Assembly (NCBI GenBank): GCA_946403735.1
Contig: CAMJAZ010000001.1
Location: 1-24,196, forward strand
DNA length: 24,196 nucleotides
Origin: an uncultured Selenomonadales bacterium
Lineage (GTDB): Bacteria > Bacillota > Negativicutes > Selenomonadales > Selenomonadaceae
Reading direction: 5' to 3'
A program made the position numbers and the translations under genes. The notes under the pieces were generated by a model, which was not told the DNA's origin, made no database searches, and saw only the letters and a list, made by a program, of their open reading frames with translations. Each line of letters starts with the position of its first letter. The first letter of the stretch is position 1. Of the stretch, positions 1 to 7,494 are shown one piece after another.

Positions 1-37
1 CGCCTTGAGTGTTCCGAAAGTTATGATCTGAGAGACT

Positions 38-448
38 TTGTCCCTGCCGTATTTGGGCGAAGACCGCGCAGAAGCTCAATATCCAATGAAGTCTTTCTTC
101 GACGCAGGCGTCGTAGTCACTCAAGCTTGCGACTATCCTGTTACAACAGTTCCAACTCCGCTTTTAGCCATTCAAACTGGCGTTATTCGTCAACTTCCTA
201 ATCAACCTGAAACTGTACTTTGGGCAAATGAACGCGTCACAGTAGAGCAGATGATTGAGGCGGCGACGTTGAACGGTGCATATGAATTGAAGTGTGAAGA
301 CAAGTTTGGAAGTATAACCGTTGGCAAGCAGGCTGACATTGTCGTAATTGATTCTGACATTACCGCTTGCAATCCCGAACATATTGCCGAATCAAAAGTT
401 TTGCGTACAATGATAGGTGGCGAATGGGTTTACTCTTGCACGGAGTAA
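38..448 (+). CDS. C-terminal fragment of a YtcJ-like amidohydrolase (metal-dependent hydrolase), 5' end broken or outside the window
   Basis: The visible 136 residues match the last quarter of the amidohydrolase family 3 (YtcJ-type) fold, whose members are usually about 530-550 residues. Seen: the block PYLGEDRAEAQYPMKSF, then VVTQACDYPVT, whose Asp (codon 131-133) is the usual last metal ligand of the TIM barrel, and the closing small beta-sandwich with FGSITVGKQADIVVID. The substrate cannot be told from sequence. The TTG at 38 is only the first start codon after an in-frame TGA at 29-31. The homologous reading appears to continue upstream (ETLSLPYLGE spans base 32 onward), so either TGA replaces a sense codon or a one-base slip near base 31 joins the frame that reads SESYDL before it. 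The gene stops with TAA 18 nt before the next gene. Family confident; boundaries not. Confidence 0.7.
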   Translation: MSLPYLGEDRAEAQYPMKSFFDAGVVVTQACDYPVTTVPTPLLAIQTGVIRQLPNQPETVLWANERVTVEQMIEAATLNGAYELKCEDKFGSITVGKQADIVVIDSDITACNPEHIAESKVLRTMIGGEWVYSCTE

Positions 449-466
449 AAATTTTAATTAACGATT

Positions 467-1102
467 ATGAAAAAAAGAAATTTTACCAGATTATTTGATA
501 GCCGAAAAAGCCGTCTTGATTCGCGTATAAGACGTGATTATATTGATAATGGAATTGCAACGTTGCGTTGTTGTATTTCAAGCTACAACGATGTAATAAG
601 TACATACAGCGCCAAAGACCAAGAAAGTTTGAATTTAGATTTTGTTGAATTTCTTCAAAATTCAGCTGGACCAATTCCCGATGAATATCCACTTGTTTTG
701 AATATCGTTGGGAATTGCTTATCAGAAGAGGAGAAAGATACAATCGAAGAAATTATCCGTGATGATTTTTCTTATAGGCTCGGCATTGTTGAACAGGAAC
801 AAAACAGAGAATTTAAATTATTCATATCAATGATAATCGGATTAATAGTTAGCGGAATTCTCCTGTGGCTGACATCTTCACTTGACGAAGTACCGCGCGA
901 AATTTTTATTGTCTTTTTTTGGTTTTTCGGCGATAGAATGTTCGAATACATTTTTATAACAGGGTATGAACTTAGAAAGGAAAGGCGTCTCGCAGGACGA
1001 TTAGCAAGTATCAAAGTTATTTTTTCGGACAAATATGAAAAAATTCATTATACGGAAGATGAAATTAACAAGTTGTACGCCGAACTTGATTTGGATCAAT
1101 AA
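467..1102 (+). CDS. Hypothetical two-helix inner-membrane protein (211 aa)
   Basis: I do not recognise the family. The protein has a basic N-terminus (MKKRNFTRLFDSRKSRLDSR), a soluble, mostly helical acidic domain up to about residue 115, then two adjacent hydrophobic segments at about 118-136 and 146-164, separated by a short polar loop (SSLDEVPRE). A charged C-terminal tail of about 45 residues follows and ends in acidic residues. No signal peptide is visible. This suggests a hairpin-anchored protein with both long domains on the same, probably cytoplasmic, side. The ATG at 467 follows the amidohydrolase stop by 18 nt with only a weak AT-rich leader and no clear Shine-Dalgarno, so expression may depend on read-through from the upstream gene. 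The reading frame is clean over its full length, unlike the genes after 4.4 kb. Confidence 0.75.
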   Translation: MKKRNFTRLFDSRKSRLDSRIRRDYIDNGIATLRCCISSYNDVISTYSAKDQESLNLDFVEFLQNSAGPIPDEYPLVLNIVGNCLSEEEKDTIEEIIRDDFSYRLGIVEQEQNREFKLFISMIIGLIVSGILLWLTSSLDEVPREIFIVFFWFFGDRMFEYIFITGYELRKERRLAGRLASIKVIFSDKYEKIHYTEDEINKLYAELDLDQ

Positions 1103-1157
1103 TCTGCTACAGTCGAAAATTTTACAACATACTCTAAAAATGAAAGGATGATTTATT

Positions 1158-2627
1158 GTGTTGGAAAATTTGAATATTAAAACTCGTTACGGAACGTTTA
1201 ACGGTTTTGTTAATGAAAACGGCGTTAGTACTTGGCTGGGCATTCCCTACGCTCAACCGCCTGTAGGTAAACTTCGTTGGCAAGCTCCACAACCTTTGCA
1301 ACCTTCCGACAAAACTTTTGACGCTAAAAAATTTGGCGCGGCGGCTGTGCAAGCCGTCGACCCTACGGAAGACGCATCTTCATATTCCGTACAAAGTGAA
1401 GACTGCTTGACGCTGAATATTTGGAAAAAAAGCGACAAGAAAAATTTGCCTGTAATGGTTTTCATTCACGGCGGCGGCTTTAGTGTCGGCGGTTCAGTTG
1501 ATTCACTTTATAATGGTAGTAATTTTGCGGCGGCGCATGATGTTATTATTGTCACGTTGAATTATCGTTTGAATGTTTTCGGCTTTATGAACTTTGCAAG
1601 CCTTGACGCAAATTTTGAAGACAGCGGATATCTCGGCATTAAAGATCAAACTGCGGCGTTGACTTGGATTAAAGAAAATATTTCAAACTTCGGCGGAAAT
1701 CCCGATAATATAACGATTTTTGGACAAAGTGCTGGTTCCATTTCTTGTATGTTACTTTCCGTTACTCCTGCCGCAAAAAATCTTTTCAATAAAGCAATTC
1801 CGCAGTCAGCTACTTTGAATTTTTATAATACTCCTGAAGATTCGGCAAAAACTGCAGAAAAATTTATGAATAACAGCGGCGTTAAAACTGTTAGCGATTT
1901 GATGAAAAAAACTACCGACGAAATTTTAAATATTTATTTAAAAGTCAGCGTCGGCGGTATTGGTGAAAATCCATCTGAATATTTGCCGACTTGCGACGGT
2001 AAATTTTTGCCTAAAAATCCTTTGCAAGCGTTAAAAGACGGTGCGGCTAGCGGAATTAAATTTTTAACAGGTAATGTTGCTGATGAATGGCGACTTTGGT
2101 TGCAATTTGATGAAAACTTTTTCAAAAAAGTTCGTAGCAATCATAAAAAATTTTCGCCTATTCTTTCAAGATACAACGAAAAAACGCCAGAGGAAGTTTA
2201 TCAATCGTGGCTGAAAAATCGTAATGACAGTGAAGATACTTACAGCGAATTTGCAACGCAGTTGGATTGGCGCGTAGGTCAAGAGTTGACGGCTGAATAT
2301 CAATCGAAGTTCGAAGATGTATATTTTTATGTTTTCACTCATCAGTTAAATGAAATAGTGCGTGCGTGTCACGATAGCGATTTGCCGTATACCTTCAACG
2401 CACTGGATGAATTACCTAATGCCGCGCCGAATCTTTCAAAACAAATTCAAGCGTCGTGGGCGGCATTTGCAACGACAGGTAACCCCGATAATGAACTTAT
2501 TCTGCATTGGGAAAAATATTCCGCCGACAATCGCCAGACAATGGAATTAAACTCAAAAAGCTGTGCCTTACACAAAGATTTGAACACAGAAAATTTAAAC
2601 GCTCTGCGCTACGTCTACGAAAACTAA
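1158..2627 (+). CDS. Type-B carboxylesterase (para-nitrobenzyl esterase family)
   Basis: A full-length (489 aa) alpha/beta-hydrolase of the carboxylesterase type B family, which hydrolyses carboxylic esters; the physiological substrate is unknown. Visible landmarks in order: N-terminal GIPYAQPPVGKLRW, oxyanion-hole HGGGF with His104, nucleophile elbow FGQSAGS with Ser191, acidic residue in NVADEW (Glu310), and catalytic His in CHDSDLPYTF (His405). All three catalytic positions are present. No signal peptide is seen, so a cytoplasmic location is expected. Start: GTG at 1158 sits 9 nt after AAGGA (1144-1148), which supports it over the TTG at 1161. It begins 55 nt after the preceding gene and appears to be an independent unit. 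No disruption is seen, which contrasts with the punctured genes further right. Confidence 0.93.
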   Translation: MLENLNIKTRYGTFNGFVNENGVSTWLGIPYAQPPVGKLRWQAPQPLQPSDKTFDAKKFGAAAVQAVDPTEDASSYSVQSEDCLTLNIWKKSDKKNLPVMVFIHGGGFSVGGSVDSLYNGSNFAAAHDVIIVTLNYRLNVFGFMNFASLDANFEDSGYLGIKDQTAALTWIKENISNFGGNPDNITIFGQSAGSISCMLLSVTPAAKNLFNKAIPQSATLNFYNTPEDSAKTAEKFMNNSGVKTVSDLMKKTTDEILNIYLKVSVGGIGENPSEYLPTCDGKFLPKNPLQALKDGAASGIKFLTGNVADEWRLWLQFDENFFKKVRSNHKKFSPILSRYNEKTPEEVYQSWLKNRNDSEDTYSEFATQLDWRVGQELTAEYQSKFEDVYFYVFTHQLNEIVRACHDSDLPYTFNALDELPNAAPNLSKQIQASWAAFATTGNPDNELILHWEKYSADNRQTMELNSKSCALHKDLNTENLNALRYVYEN

Positions 2628-3164
2628 AGATTATCCCAGATGAACGCATTCACATTTTAAACAACTAAAGTAGTTTTCAACAACGGCGTTCCCTTTAATC
2701 ATATTAAATGACAGCAAAATTTTCTGACATTAAAAAATTAGGTAAAATATGTTTATAGGATTTAGCGCGTAGTGAATTTTCATAAGCTGATGAATTCTTG
2801 CGCGACTGACTCAATATTTTGGATTCGATAATTCGGATTGCAACCTATCCTTTATTTTAACATTTTTGTCCGTCAAAACGAGAACGAGTGCAGATTTATA
2901 GACGCGCATAAAAATAGCGGCGTGTACTTGACAGATTTTTGTAATAGGGTAAAGGAAAAAAGGCGTCATTGTTTAATGGAGAGCCTGCACTAACAGTTGA
3001 AGTCGCGTAAAGATTTTTTTGAAGAAACGGCGTTTATTGCTTGCAGTTAGCTTGTTCCATCGCGTTCGGCTGGTTGACTTCAGCTCTGCAAAATGCAACA
3101 TTGAAATTCCCAGCTACGTCTCAAAATATGTTTATTTAACTTCACAGGCGATTATTGCGAAAGG
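2628..3164. other. Non-coding, probably decayed intergenic region
   Basis: No convincing reading frame, RNA gene or strong hairpin on either strand. A weak 5-bp stem (AACTA/TAGTT, near 2664-2676) follows the esterase and is a poor terminator candidate. The composition is mixed and stop codons are frequent in all frames, as expected for old gene remnants next to the IS200/IS605 debris that follows. Confidence 0.5.
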
Positions 3165-3512
3165 ATGCAACTAGTTATAATAATAACGATTTTTAGCGAT
3201 GTCAACGGAAACAAATATTGTAATTATATATTGCCAAAAGAAGAATTGAATAATGAAAGCAAAAAAAGTTTGACCGTACCTTCGACGCAAGCCACTAAAC
3301 AAAGTGACGGCATTCTTACCATAAACAAAATTTTTTTCGGAGAATCTAAAATTATCGTAAAGATAAAGTTTACAGACGGTAGAAAATTTTTGACATGTAC
3401 AAAAAAATTCAGTTTCCTTTTTGTAAGTATCAAAAATTCTTCTGTCGTCTGGAAGTTACCGAAGACGCGCCACGAAAGCCCTTTAGCTGTGGGGATGAAA
3501 CGCTGGAGGTGA
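3165..3512 (+). CDS. Doubtful ORF, possible gene remnant fused to the left end of an IS element
   Basis: A 115-codon open frame with no recognised domain. The first part (to about 3435) reads like ordinary coding sequence, with a stretch VKIKFTDGRKFLTCTKK that could be the end of a beta-rich exported domain. The last 25 codons (from about 3440, ending PLAVGMKRWR) are simply the translated left end of the TnpB element that follows. The ATG has AAAGG immediately against it, too close to act as a ribosome binding site. Most likely the frame joins a host-gene remnant to IS sequence. Low confidence that it is expressed. Confidence 0.22.
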   Translation: MQLVIIITIFSDVNGNKYCNYILPKEELNNESKKSLTVPSTQATKQSDGILTINKIFFGESKIIVKIKFTDGRKFLTCTKKFSFLFVSIKNSSVVWKLPKTRHESPLAVGMKRWR

Positions 3513-4206
3513 TTAAATGAAGACCTTTCGTTTTAAATTATATAAATCTGAACGAAATGAAAAATTGAATAATAAAATAAACGCGGCAGGTCTCATTTAT
3601 AATCATTGTATTGCCCTACATAAAAGATACTACAAGATTTTCGGCAAATACTTAAATAAAAATCACCTGCAGAAACATCTTATTAAGCTTAAGAAAATAC
3701 CTAAATTCAGTTAAGTGAGGAAGTATAAGTCATTCACGCTAAATTTCCAATCACGAAGAATAAGCGGTAAAGTCAAAACGGTAACGCGAACAGGTAAAAG
3801 CGTCGGTTTCGACTTCGGCTTGCAAAAATCTTTCACGAATCACGACTTCCATTTCAAATTAGCGCGTCAACTTTGTTTGGAATACGAAACCATTTGCATA
3901 GAAGATTTAAATATAAAAGGAATGCAAAGGTTGTACGGCAAGAAAATCGGCGATTTAGCCTTCAGTGAATTTGTAAACATTTTAAAATACACGGCGACAA
4001 AGTTTGATGTGTTAAGGATTTAAATGTACGTGAATGGATATGTACGAACTGCGAAACAGAACAGGATAGAGACAGAAACGCCGCGATAAACATTTTGAAT
4101 TTTGGGTTGGGATATCGACCCATGCAGTAGACCGAGTAAGACTTAATTTTTTAAGCATCGATTGTTGATAGCACAATCCCCCGCCTTTAGGCTCGGAAGT
4201 ATGTCA
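3471..4206 (+). mobile_element. Degenerate IS200/IS605-family element (tnpB only)
   Basis: The left side shows the sub-terminal motif TTTAGCTGTGGGGATGAAA (about 3482-3500) just before tnpB. The right side shows CCCCCGCCTTTAGGC followed by GGAAGTATGTCAAAA (about 4180-4208), which looks like a decayed version of the hairpin and GTCAA-type right end of such elements. Between them lies a broken tnpB and no tnpA. In this family the right end normally also encodes the guide (omega) RNA, so 4130-4206 is where one would look, but the hairpin is imperfect here. Exact ends are inferred because these elements make no target duplication or terminal inverted repeats. Confidence 0.6.
3517..4130 (+). pseudogene. 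tnpB: tnpB remnant (RNA-guided endonuclease of IS200/IS605)
   Basis: The start is good: GGAGGT at 3508-3513 precedes ATG 3517, and the product begins MKTFRFKLYKSERNEKLNNK, the usual TnpB N-terminus. The frame then stops at TAA 3712-3714, resumes in the same frame (YKSFTLNFQSRRISGKVKTV), and jumps to another frame around 4011, where KDLNVREWICTNC and DRDRNAAINI are read to TAG 4128-4130. Remnants of all three RuvC-type acidic motifs survive: VGFDFGL, CIEDLNIKGM and DRD. Whole blocks between them are missing, including the first Cys pair of the zinc ribbon. About 205 codons remain where roughly 370-400 are usual, so the protein is certainly inactive. Confidence 0.85.
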
Positions 4207-4360
4207 AAACATATTATGGAAACGGAATAATGTTTTAAATTCATTACCGTCAAGACATGTTAAAAATTCGCCAGCTGATATTGGGGCATGCGTCGCAAGA
4301 TATAACTAGCCGCGTTTATACGCATAAAATTTTTCAACAACTTTCGGATGCGATAAGTTT

Positions 4361-4380
4361 AAAATTTTTTAAAAAATTTT
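4361..4380. repeat. 20-bp perfect A/T palindrome upstream of the Nif11-like gene
   Basis: AAAATTTTTTAAAAAATTTT reads identically on both strands. It lies 77 nt before the ATG at 4458, in a strongly AT-rich stretch. It could be a promoter UP-type element, a weak terminator or only compositional. No convincing -35/-10 pair could be assigned. Confidence 0.45.
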
Positions 4381-4457
4381 TATGAATTCTTAATAATTTT
4401 AATTTGGTACGTATAAGGAGTGAAAATAAAAAAATTAAAAGAAAGGCGGTCATAAAA

Positions 4458-4703
4458 ATGACGACACAAGAAAAAATTGAACAAACTAAAGGACTTTTTG
4501 AGGACAAAGAATTTATCGAAAAGTTTTCACAGGTTGCAACGGTAGCTGAGGCGCAGGCACTCTTCAAAAGTTACAGAATAGAAATTTCTGCAGAAGAATT
4601 TAAAATGATTGGCGAAATTGCGCAGGGCATTAAAAGCGGCGAACTTGAAGAAGGTGAACTTCCCGACGATTTGGCAGAAAAAGTTGCAGGCGGTGCAGCA
4701 TGA
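4458..4703 (+). CDS. Nif11-like double-glycine leader peptide (81 aa before a TGA)
   Basis: The ATG at 4458 lies 8 nt after an AAAGGCGG ribosome binding site (4443-4449) and is preferred to the upstream TTG at 4404. The product begins MTTQEKIEQTKGLFEDKEF and is helical and acidic, with FIEKFSQVATVAEAQALFKS and a C-terminal GELPDDLAEKVAGGAA. This layout resembles the Nif11-type leader peptides of ribosomally made, modified peptides, in which a peptidase-ABC exporter cuts after the GG (residues 78-79). The TGA at 4701-4703 falls two residues after the GG, exactly where a core peptide should begin, and the frame continues open for 63 further codons. No modification enzyme or exporter lies in the window. 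Similarity to Nif11 is by pattern only; a small non-secreted protein remains possible. Confidence 0.6.
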   Translation: MTTQEKIEQTKGLFEDKEFIEKFSQVATVAEAQALFKSYRIEISAEEFKMIGEIAQGIKSGELEEGELPDDLAEKVAGGAA

Positions 4704-4895
4704 GTAGGCGACTACATCAAAGGTTTTGCAGCAATCTTGTATGGATTCGCTGGCATAATCGACCAAGTTATCAAGTTGTTCAAAGGTGAAAAGATTGAAA
4801 ACAATCCTCTTGAACAAAATAATTCTCAATCTACCACCAACACCACCACCAACACTACCACGAAAACTTCCCAAAAAACTACTAAAGAAGATTAA
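4704..4895 (+). pseudogene. In-frame continuation (putative core region) of the Nif11-like gene after the TGA
   Basis: Directly after the TGA and in the same frame, 63 codons read to TAA 4893-4895. First comes a hydrophobic, amphipathic stretch (VGDYIKGFAAILYGFAGII then DQVIKLFKGEK), followed by a Thr/Asn-rich hydrophilic tail made mostly of ACC/ACT codons and ending in KTTKED. The composition is clearly coding-like and has no start codon or ribosome binding site of its own. The likely original gene is therefore 145 codons (4458-4895) with a sense codon, perhaps TGG (Trp), where TGA now stands. If the TGA is real, the mature peptide cannot be made without suppression. Confidence 0.55.
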
Positions 4896-4912
4896 TTGAA
4901 AAAATTATCGAA

Positions 4913-5310
4913 AAGCGGCGTAATACCCCCTAGCTTTAGCTATGGGGATATAAGCCGCAATTATTGACTTTAGAAATAACATAGCTTAAAATTTAATCAG
5001 CGGTTAGCCTTCCGCTTTATCAAAAACGTGTAAAAAATCAACGGCTCGTGTCTTGCAAACAATGAAGTCGTTTTGGAGTGGGGGCATCCCGTACACTAAC
5101 CCGCACTGTAGCGCGACACTTAGCGATTTTTCGCCAGATTGAGTGAACTTAAAGAAGTGTGTTACAAATAAAAAAAGCAGGCATTTTAGCAGAAAAAGTA
5201 AGCTGAAACCTTCGGGTAACAGTGTAGTGGTAACTTGGCATTGCCTTTGAGAATAAGAACTTAGTTCAAACTTCTCATCAATCCTTCATAAGCGTGGGGA
5301 GTGTCAAAAG
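4913..5310 (+). mobile_element. Internally deleted IS200/IS605-like remnant (MITE-like)
   Basis: A hairpin at about 4922-4945 (CCCCTAGC, loop, GCTATGGGG) contains TTTAGCTATGGGGAT, which differs by one base from TTTAGCTGTGGGGAT at the left end of the TnpB element at 3.48 kb. An outer GCGGC/GCCGC pair (near 4915 and 4953) extends the stem. About 350 nt later GTGGGGAGTGTCAAAAG (5294-5310) resembles the right-end tail of the first element. No intact transposase frame lies between. Some of it may be a tnpB 3' tail, but I cannot show that. The element closes the right flank of the Nif11-like gene. The hairpin may also serve as that gene's terminator. Confidence 0.42.
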
Positions 5311-5332
5311 CTGAAATATAAACAGAAAATCT

Positions 5333-5363
5333 GCGCGGCGATTCTTAAATAGAATTTCCGCGC
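5333..5363. promoter_or_regulatory. Inverted repeat in the leader of the ybjN-tpsBA operon
   Basis: GCGCGG-CG-ATTCT, a TAAAT loop, then AGAAT-TT-CCGCGC form an 11-bp stem with one 2x2 internal mismatch. It ends 17 nt before the AAGGAGG ribosome binding site of the first operon gene. It could be an operator, an mRNA 5' hairpin or a weak terminator of the preceding element; no long T run follows. The function is not determinable from sequence. Confidence 0.4.
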
Positions 5364-5380
5364 TTTAACGTTTATAACCT

Positions 5381-5387
5381 AAGGAGG
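5381..5387 (+). promoter_or_regulatory. Strong ribosome binding site AAGGAGG deciding the TTG start at 5396
   Basis: A perfect AAGGAGG sits 8 nt upstream of the TTG at 5396-5398. This fixes the true start of the YbjN-family gene there and not at the later TTG at 5430, which has no ribosome binding site and lies beyond the first conserved residues. Confidence 0.75.
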
Positions 5388-5395
5388 AAATAAAT

Positions 5396-5825
5396 TTGAA
5401 TAAAAAAGCTGAAAGTTTTAAAAACTTTATTGATGAAAAAACACCCTAACATTTTTGATGTGGAAGAAATTCCAAATGACGAACAAAATACAACGGTTTT
5501 TCGGTCGTCAATCACAATCGCAGGACAGCGTTTGTTGGCAATGGTAATAATTGACGACAGCATTTTTACAATCCTTCGTGTACAAATTTTGCCGCAAGCC
5601 GTTACTGAAGAAAATAAAGCGGCACTTTTGGATTTAATCAATGAACAGAATAAAGGTTACAAGCCATTTAAACTTTATCTCAACGATAACAAAGATTTAA
5701 TGCTTGATACTTGCCTTACCGTTACGACAGATGAACTTGACGGCGAAGTTGTTTATACTTTGTTCGACGTGATAATAACTTACTTGAATAATTCTTACCG
5801 TAAAATTATGAAAGTCGTTTGGTAA
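5396..5825 (+). CDS. YbjN-domain protein (142 aa after correcting a one-base frameshift)
   Basis: From TTG 5396 the frame reads KKAESFKNFIDEK and then runs into TAA at 5447 because of one A too many in the A6 run at 5436-5441. Dropping one A gives KNFIDEKHPNIFDVEEI and an exact 142-codon product that ends IMKVVW and TAA 5823-5825. Without the correction only 5430-5825 is open. The pattern is that of the YbjN family: a helix, a beta-sheet strand with MVIIDDSIFTILRVQI, a helix with LLDLINEQNKGYKPFKLYL, and a final helix ending YRKIMKVVW. The family has a fold related to type III secretion chaperones and its roles are poorly defined. It is the first gene of a tight unit, with only 6 nt to the tpsB start, so co-expression with the secretion pair is very likely. 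Chaperoning of the giant exoprotein is speculation. Confidence 0.72.
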
Positions 5826-5831
5826 AAATTT

Positions 5832-7472
5832 ATGAAAAAAATTATCTTTGCAATGACGGTCGTATTAAGTTTTGTTTCAGTAGGTCAAGCCGCGCCCATT
5901 GCTGGTGACGCCGATGTTCAGATGAACGATACTTTGAAATAACTTGAACGCCAGAGAATACAGCGGCAGATTGAGGAAGATTTGCAACGTCGCGAAGAAA
6001 ATGTAACTGATGAACGCGATCAAGATGTCACGACAACTAAACCTGAAGACAAAATTTTTTTGAGTTACGCGATATAACGATTGATTCTTCGGAAATAATC
6101 AGCGCTGAAACGCTTGACGAAATTAAAAGCCCATATCTTAATCGTGAAGTTACTTTAGATGATATTTTCGATATTATTCAAAAGATTAATGACATTTATG
6201 AACAAGGCGGCTTTATGACTTGTCGAGCTTACTTGAAACCACAGCCCATAAAGGGCGGCGTTGTTCACATAAATTTAAACGAAGGTACGGCGGGGGAAGT
6301 AAATCTTTCGGGCAATAATTCTACAAGAGAATCCTACGTAAGAGATCGCATTTCCCTTGACGGAGGAGAAATTCCCAACATAAAAAAAATTGACCGTGAC
6401 ATTACCTGTTTTAATGCAACCAATGACGCGCAGTTACGAATTGTGATGAAGACTGGTAAAGATTTTGGCACTACAGATTTTGAAATAATTTTGGTTGAGC
6501 CGCAACGTTCAACCGTAAGCGTAATTGTCGATAATACAGGGCAAGAATCTACTGGTGAATGGCGCGAAGGCATTTTTTATAATTTCCGTAGCCTTGCTGG
6601 CGTACGTGATTTATTTTCAATCGGCTATACCCACACAATCGGTTCAGACGCACTTAATTTAAGCTATGAAATTCCTATTACCACTTTAGGTACAAAATTT
6701 CGGCTTGATTATTCAACCAACGGAACTGAAGTTAAAAGCGGCGCTTACAAAAATTTGATTCGTTCACACGCTACCTATTATGGCGCAACGATAACGCATC
6801 CTTTATCAGTAAGCTTGACTAATCGGTCGGAATGGTCATTATCCCTTTCAAATCAAAAATCTGTAAGTACTTTTGAAGATGTCGGCAATTTCTCGGAAAA
6901 TAAAAATCTTGGCGCTGAACTTGCCTTTTCACAATTTAATTATGACGTTGGGTCAATTCTTTATCAGCGCCACGCCTACCGTATCGGCAAGTACAAAAAC
7001 TTAATCGACGATACCAAAGATAATTTTGGGCTTTATAAATTCAGCGGTTTTGTACGGAAAGTGCAACCGCATGGACAATCTTTGTACGGAAGAATCGATG
7101 CGCAACTTTCTTCTAAAAAAGACTTGCCGTCATCCGAACAATATTATTTAGGTGGTTTTTATAGTGTTCGCGGCTACAAAGAAAAAATAGTTGAAGGCAA
7201 TGACGGTTTCAGTTTCAGTTTAGAATATGCGGCTCCGCTGAATAGCAAAAAAAAATTTATCTGCCTTTGCATTTCTTGACGGCGGCAAAATTATAAATTC
7301 GCCTGAATATGCTGAAAATCCATTTTTATTATCAACAGGATTCGGCTTTAAATATTCGCCGCTAAAAAATATTTCAGCCAACGTAACTTTAGGATTTCCG
7401 TTGAAACGTAATATCAGCGGACAAACTGTAAACAAATCGCGTATAAATTTTTCATTTAGTGGCGCGTTTTAA
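5832..7472 (+). pseudogene. TpsB/ShlB-family outer-membrane transporter of a two-partner secretion system, broken by one stop and two slips
   Basis: Reconstructed over all lesions the gene is exactly 546 codons, the normal length for FhaC/ShlB transporters. In order: signal peptide MKKIIFAMTVVLSFVSVGQA; a charged helix (LERQRIQRQIEEDLQRREE); a POTRA domain at about residues 75-150 (FFELRDITIDSSEIISAETL through YEQGGFMTCRAYLKPQ); and a beta-barrel containing GGFYSVRGYKE (VRGY at about residue 446) and AFLDGGKI, the conserved Omp85-superfamily motifs. It ends INFSFSGAF, with the terminal Phe typical of barrel proteins. Lesions: TAA at 5940-5942 between LK and LERQ, one T missing from the T7 run at 6055-6061, and one A too many in the A9 run at about 7246-7254. 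It would insert in the outer membrane and export the TpsA that follows. If the lesions are real the pathway is dead. Confidence 0.85.
6215..7279 (+). CDS. Open segment of the TpsB gene: end of POTRA and most of the beta-barrel
   Basis: This is the largest uninterrupted piece of the transporter. Its in-frame homology really begins at about 6062 (ELRDITIDSSE), so the ATG at 6215 (in GGFMTCRAYL) is internal and has no ribosome binding site. It carries alternating hydrophobic beta-strands and the VRGY motif. The last residues (FICLCIS) are out of frame, because the true frame shifts at the A9 run and continues LSAFAFLDGGK to 7472. It is not a separate gene. Confidence 0.6.
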   Translation: MTCRAYLKPQPIKGGVVHINLNEGTAGEVNLSGNNSTRESYVRDRISLDGGEIPNIKKIDRDITCFNATNDAQLRIVMKTGKDFGTTDFEIILVEPQRSTVSVIVDNTGQESTGEWREGIFYNFRSLAGVRDLFSIGYTHTIGSDALNLSYEIPITTLGTKFRLDYSTNGTEVKSGAYKNLIRSHATYYGATITHPLSVSLTNRSEWSLSLSNQKSVSTFEDVGNFSENKNLGAELAFSQFNYDVGSILYQRHAYRIGKYKNLIDDTKDNFGLYKFSGFVRKVQPHGQSLYGRIDAQLSSKKDLPSSEQYYLGGFYSVRGYKEKIVEGNDGFSFSLEYAAPLNSKKKFICLCIS

Positions 7473-7476
7473 GCAA

Positions 7477-7485
7477 AGGGGGAGG
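7477..7485 (+). promoter_or_regulatory. Ribosome binding site (AGGGGGAGG) of tpsA
   Basis: A purine-rich AGGGGGAGG lies 9 nt before ATG 7495 and directly after the tpsB stop (7470-7472). It sets the exoprotein start at 7495, giving MSTFQKKFRRANLGVKKF as the N-terminus, in preference to the GTG at 7459 that overlaps the tpsB end. Confidence 0.75.
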
Positions 7486-7494
7486 TTTGCGGCA

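Noticed and set aside
2928..2960. TTGACA at 2928-2933 as a promoter
   Set aside because: No -10-like hexamer at 16-18 nt spacing (TAATAG follows after only 8 nt), and no gene starts downstream within a sensible distance.
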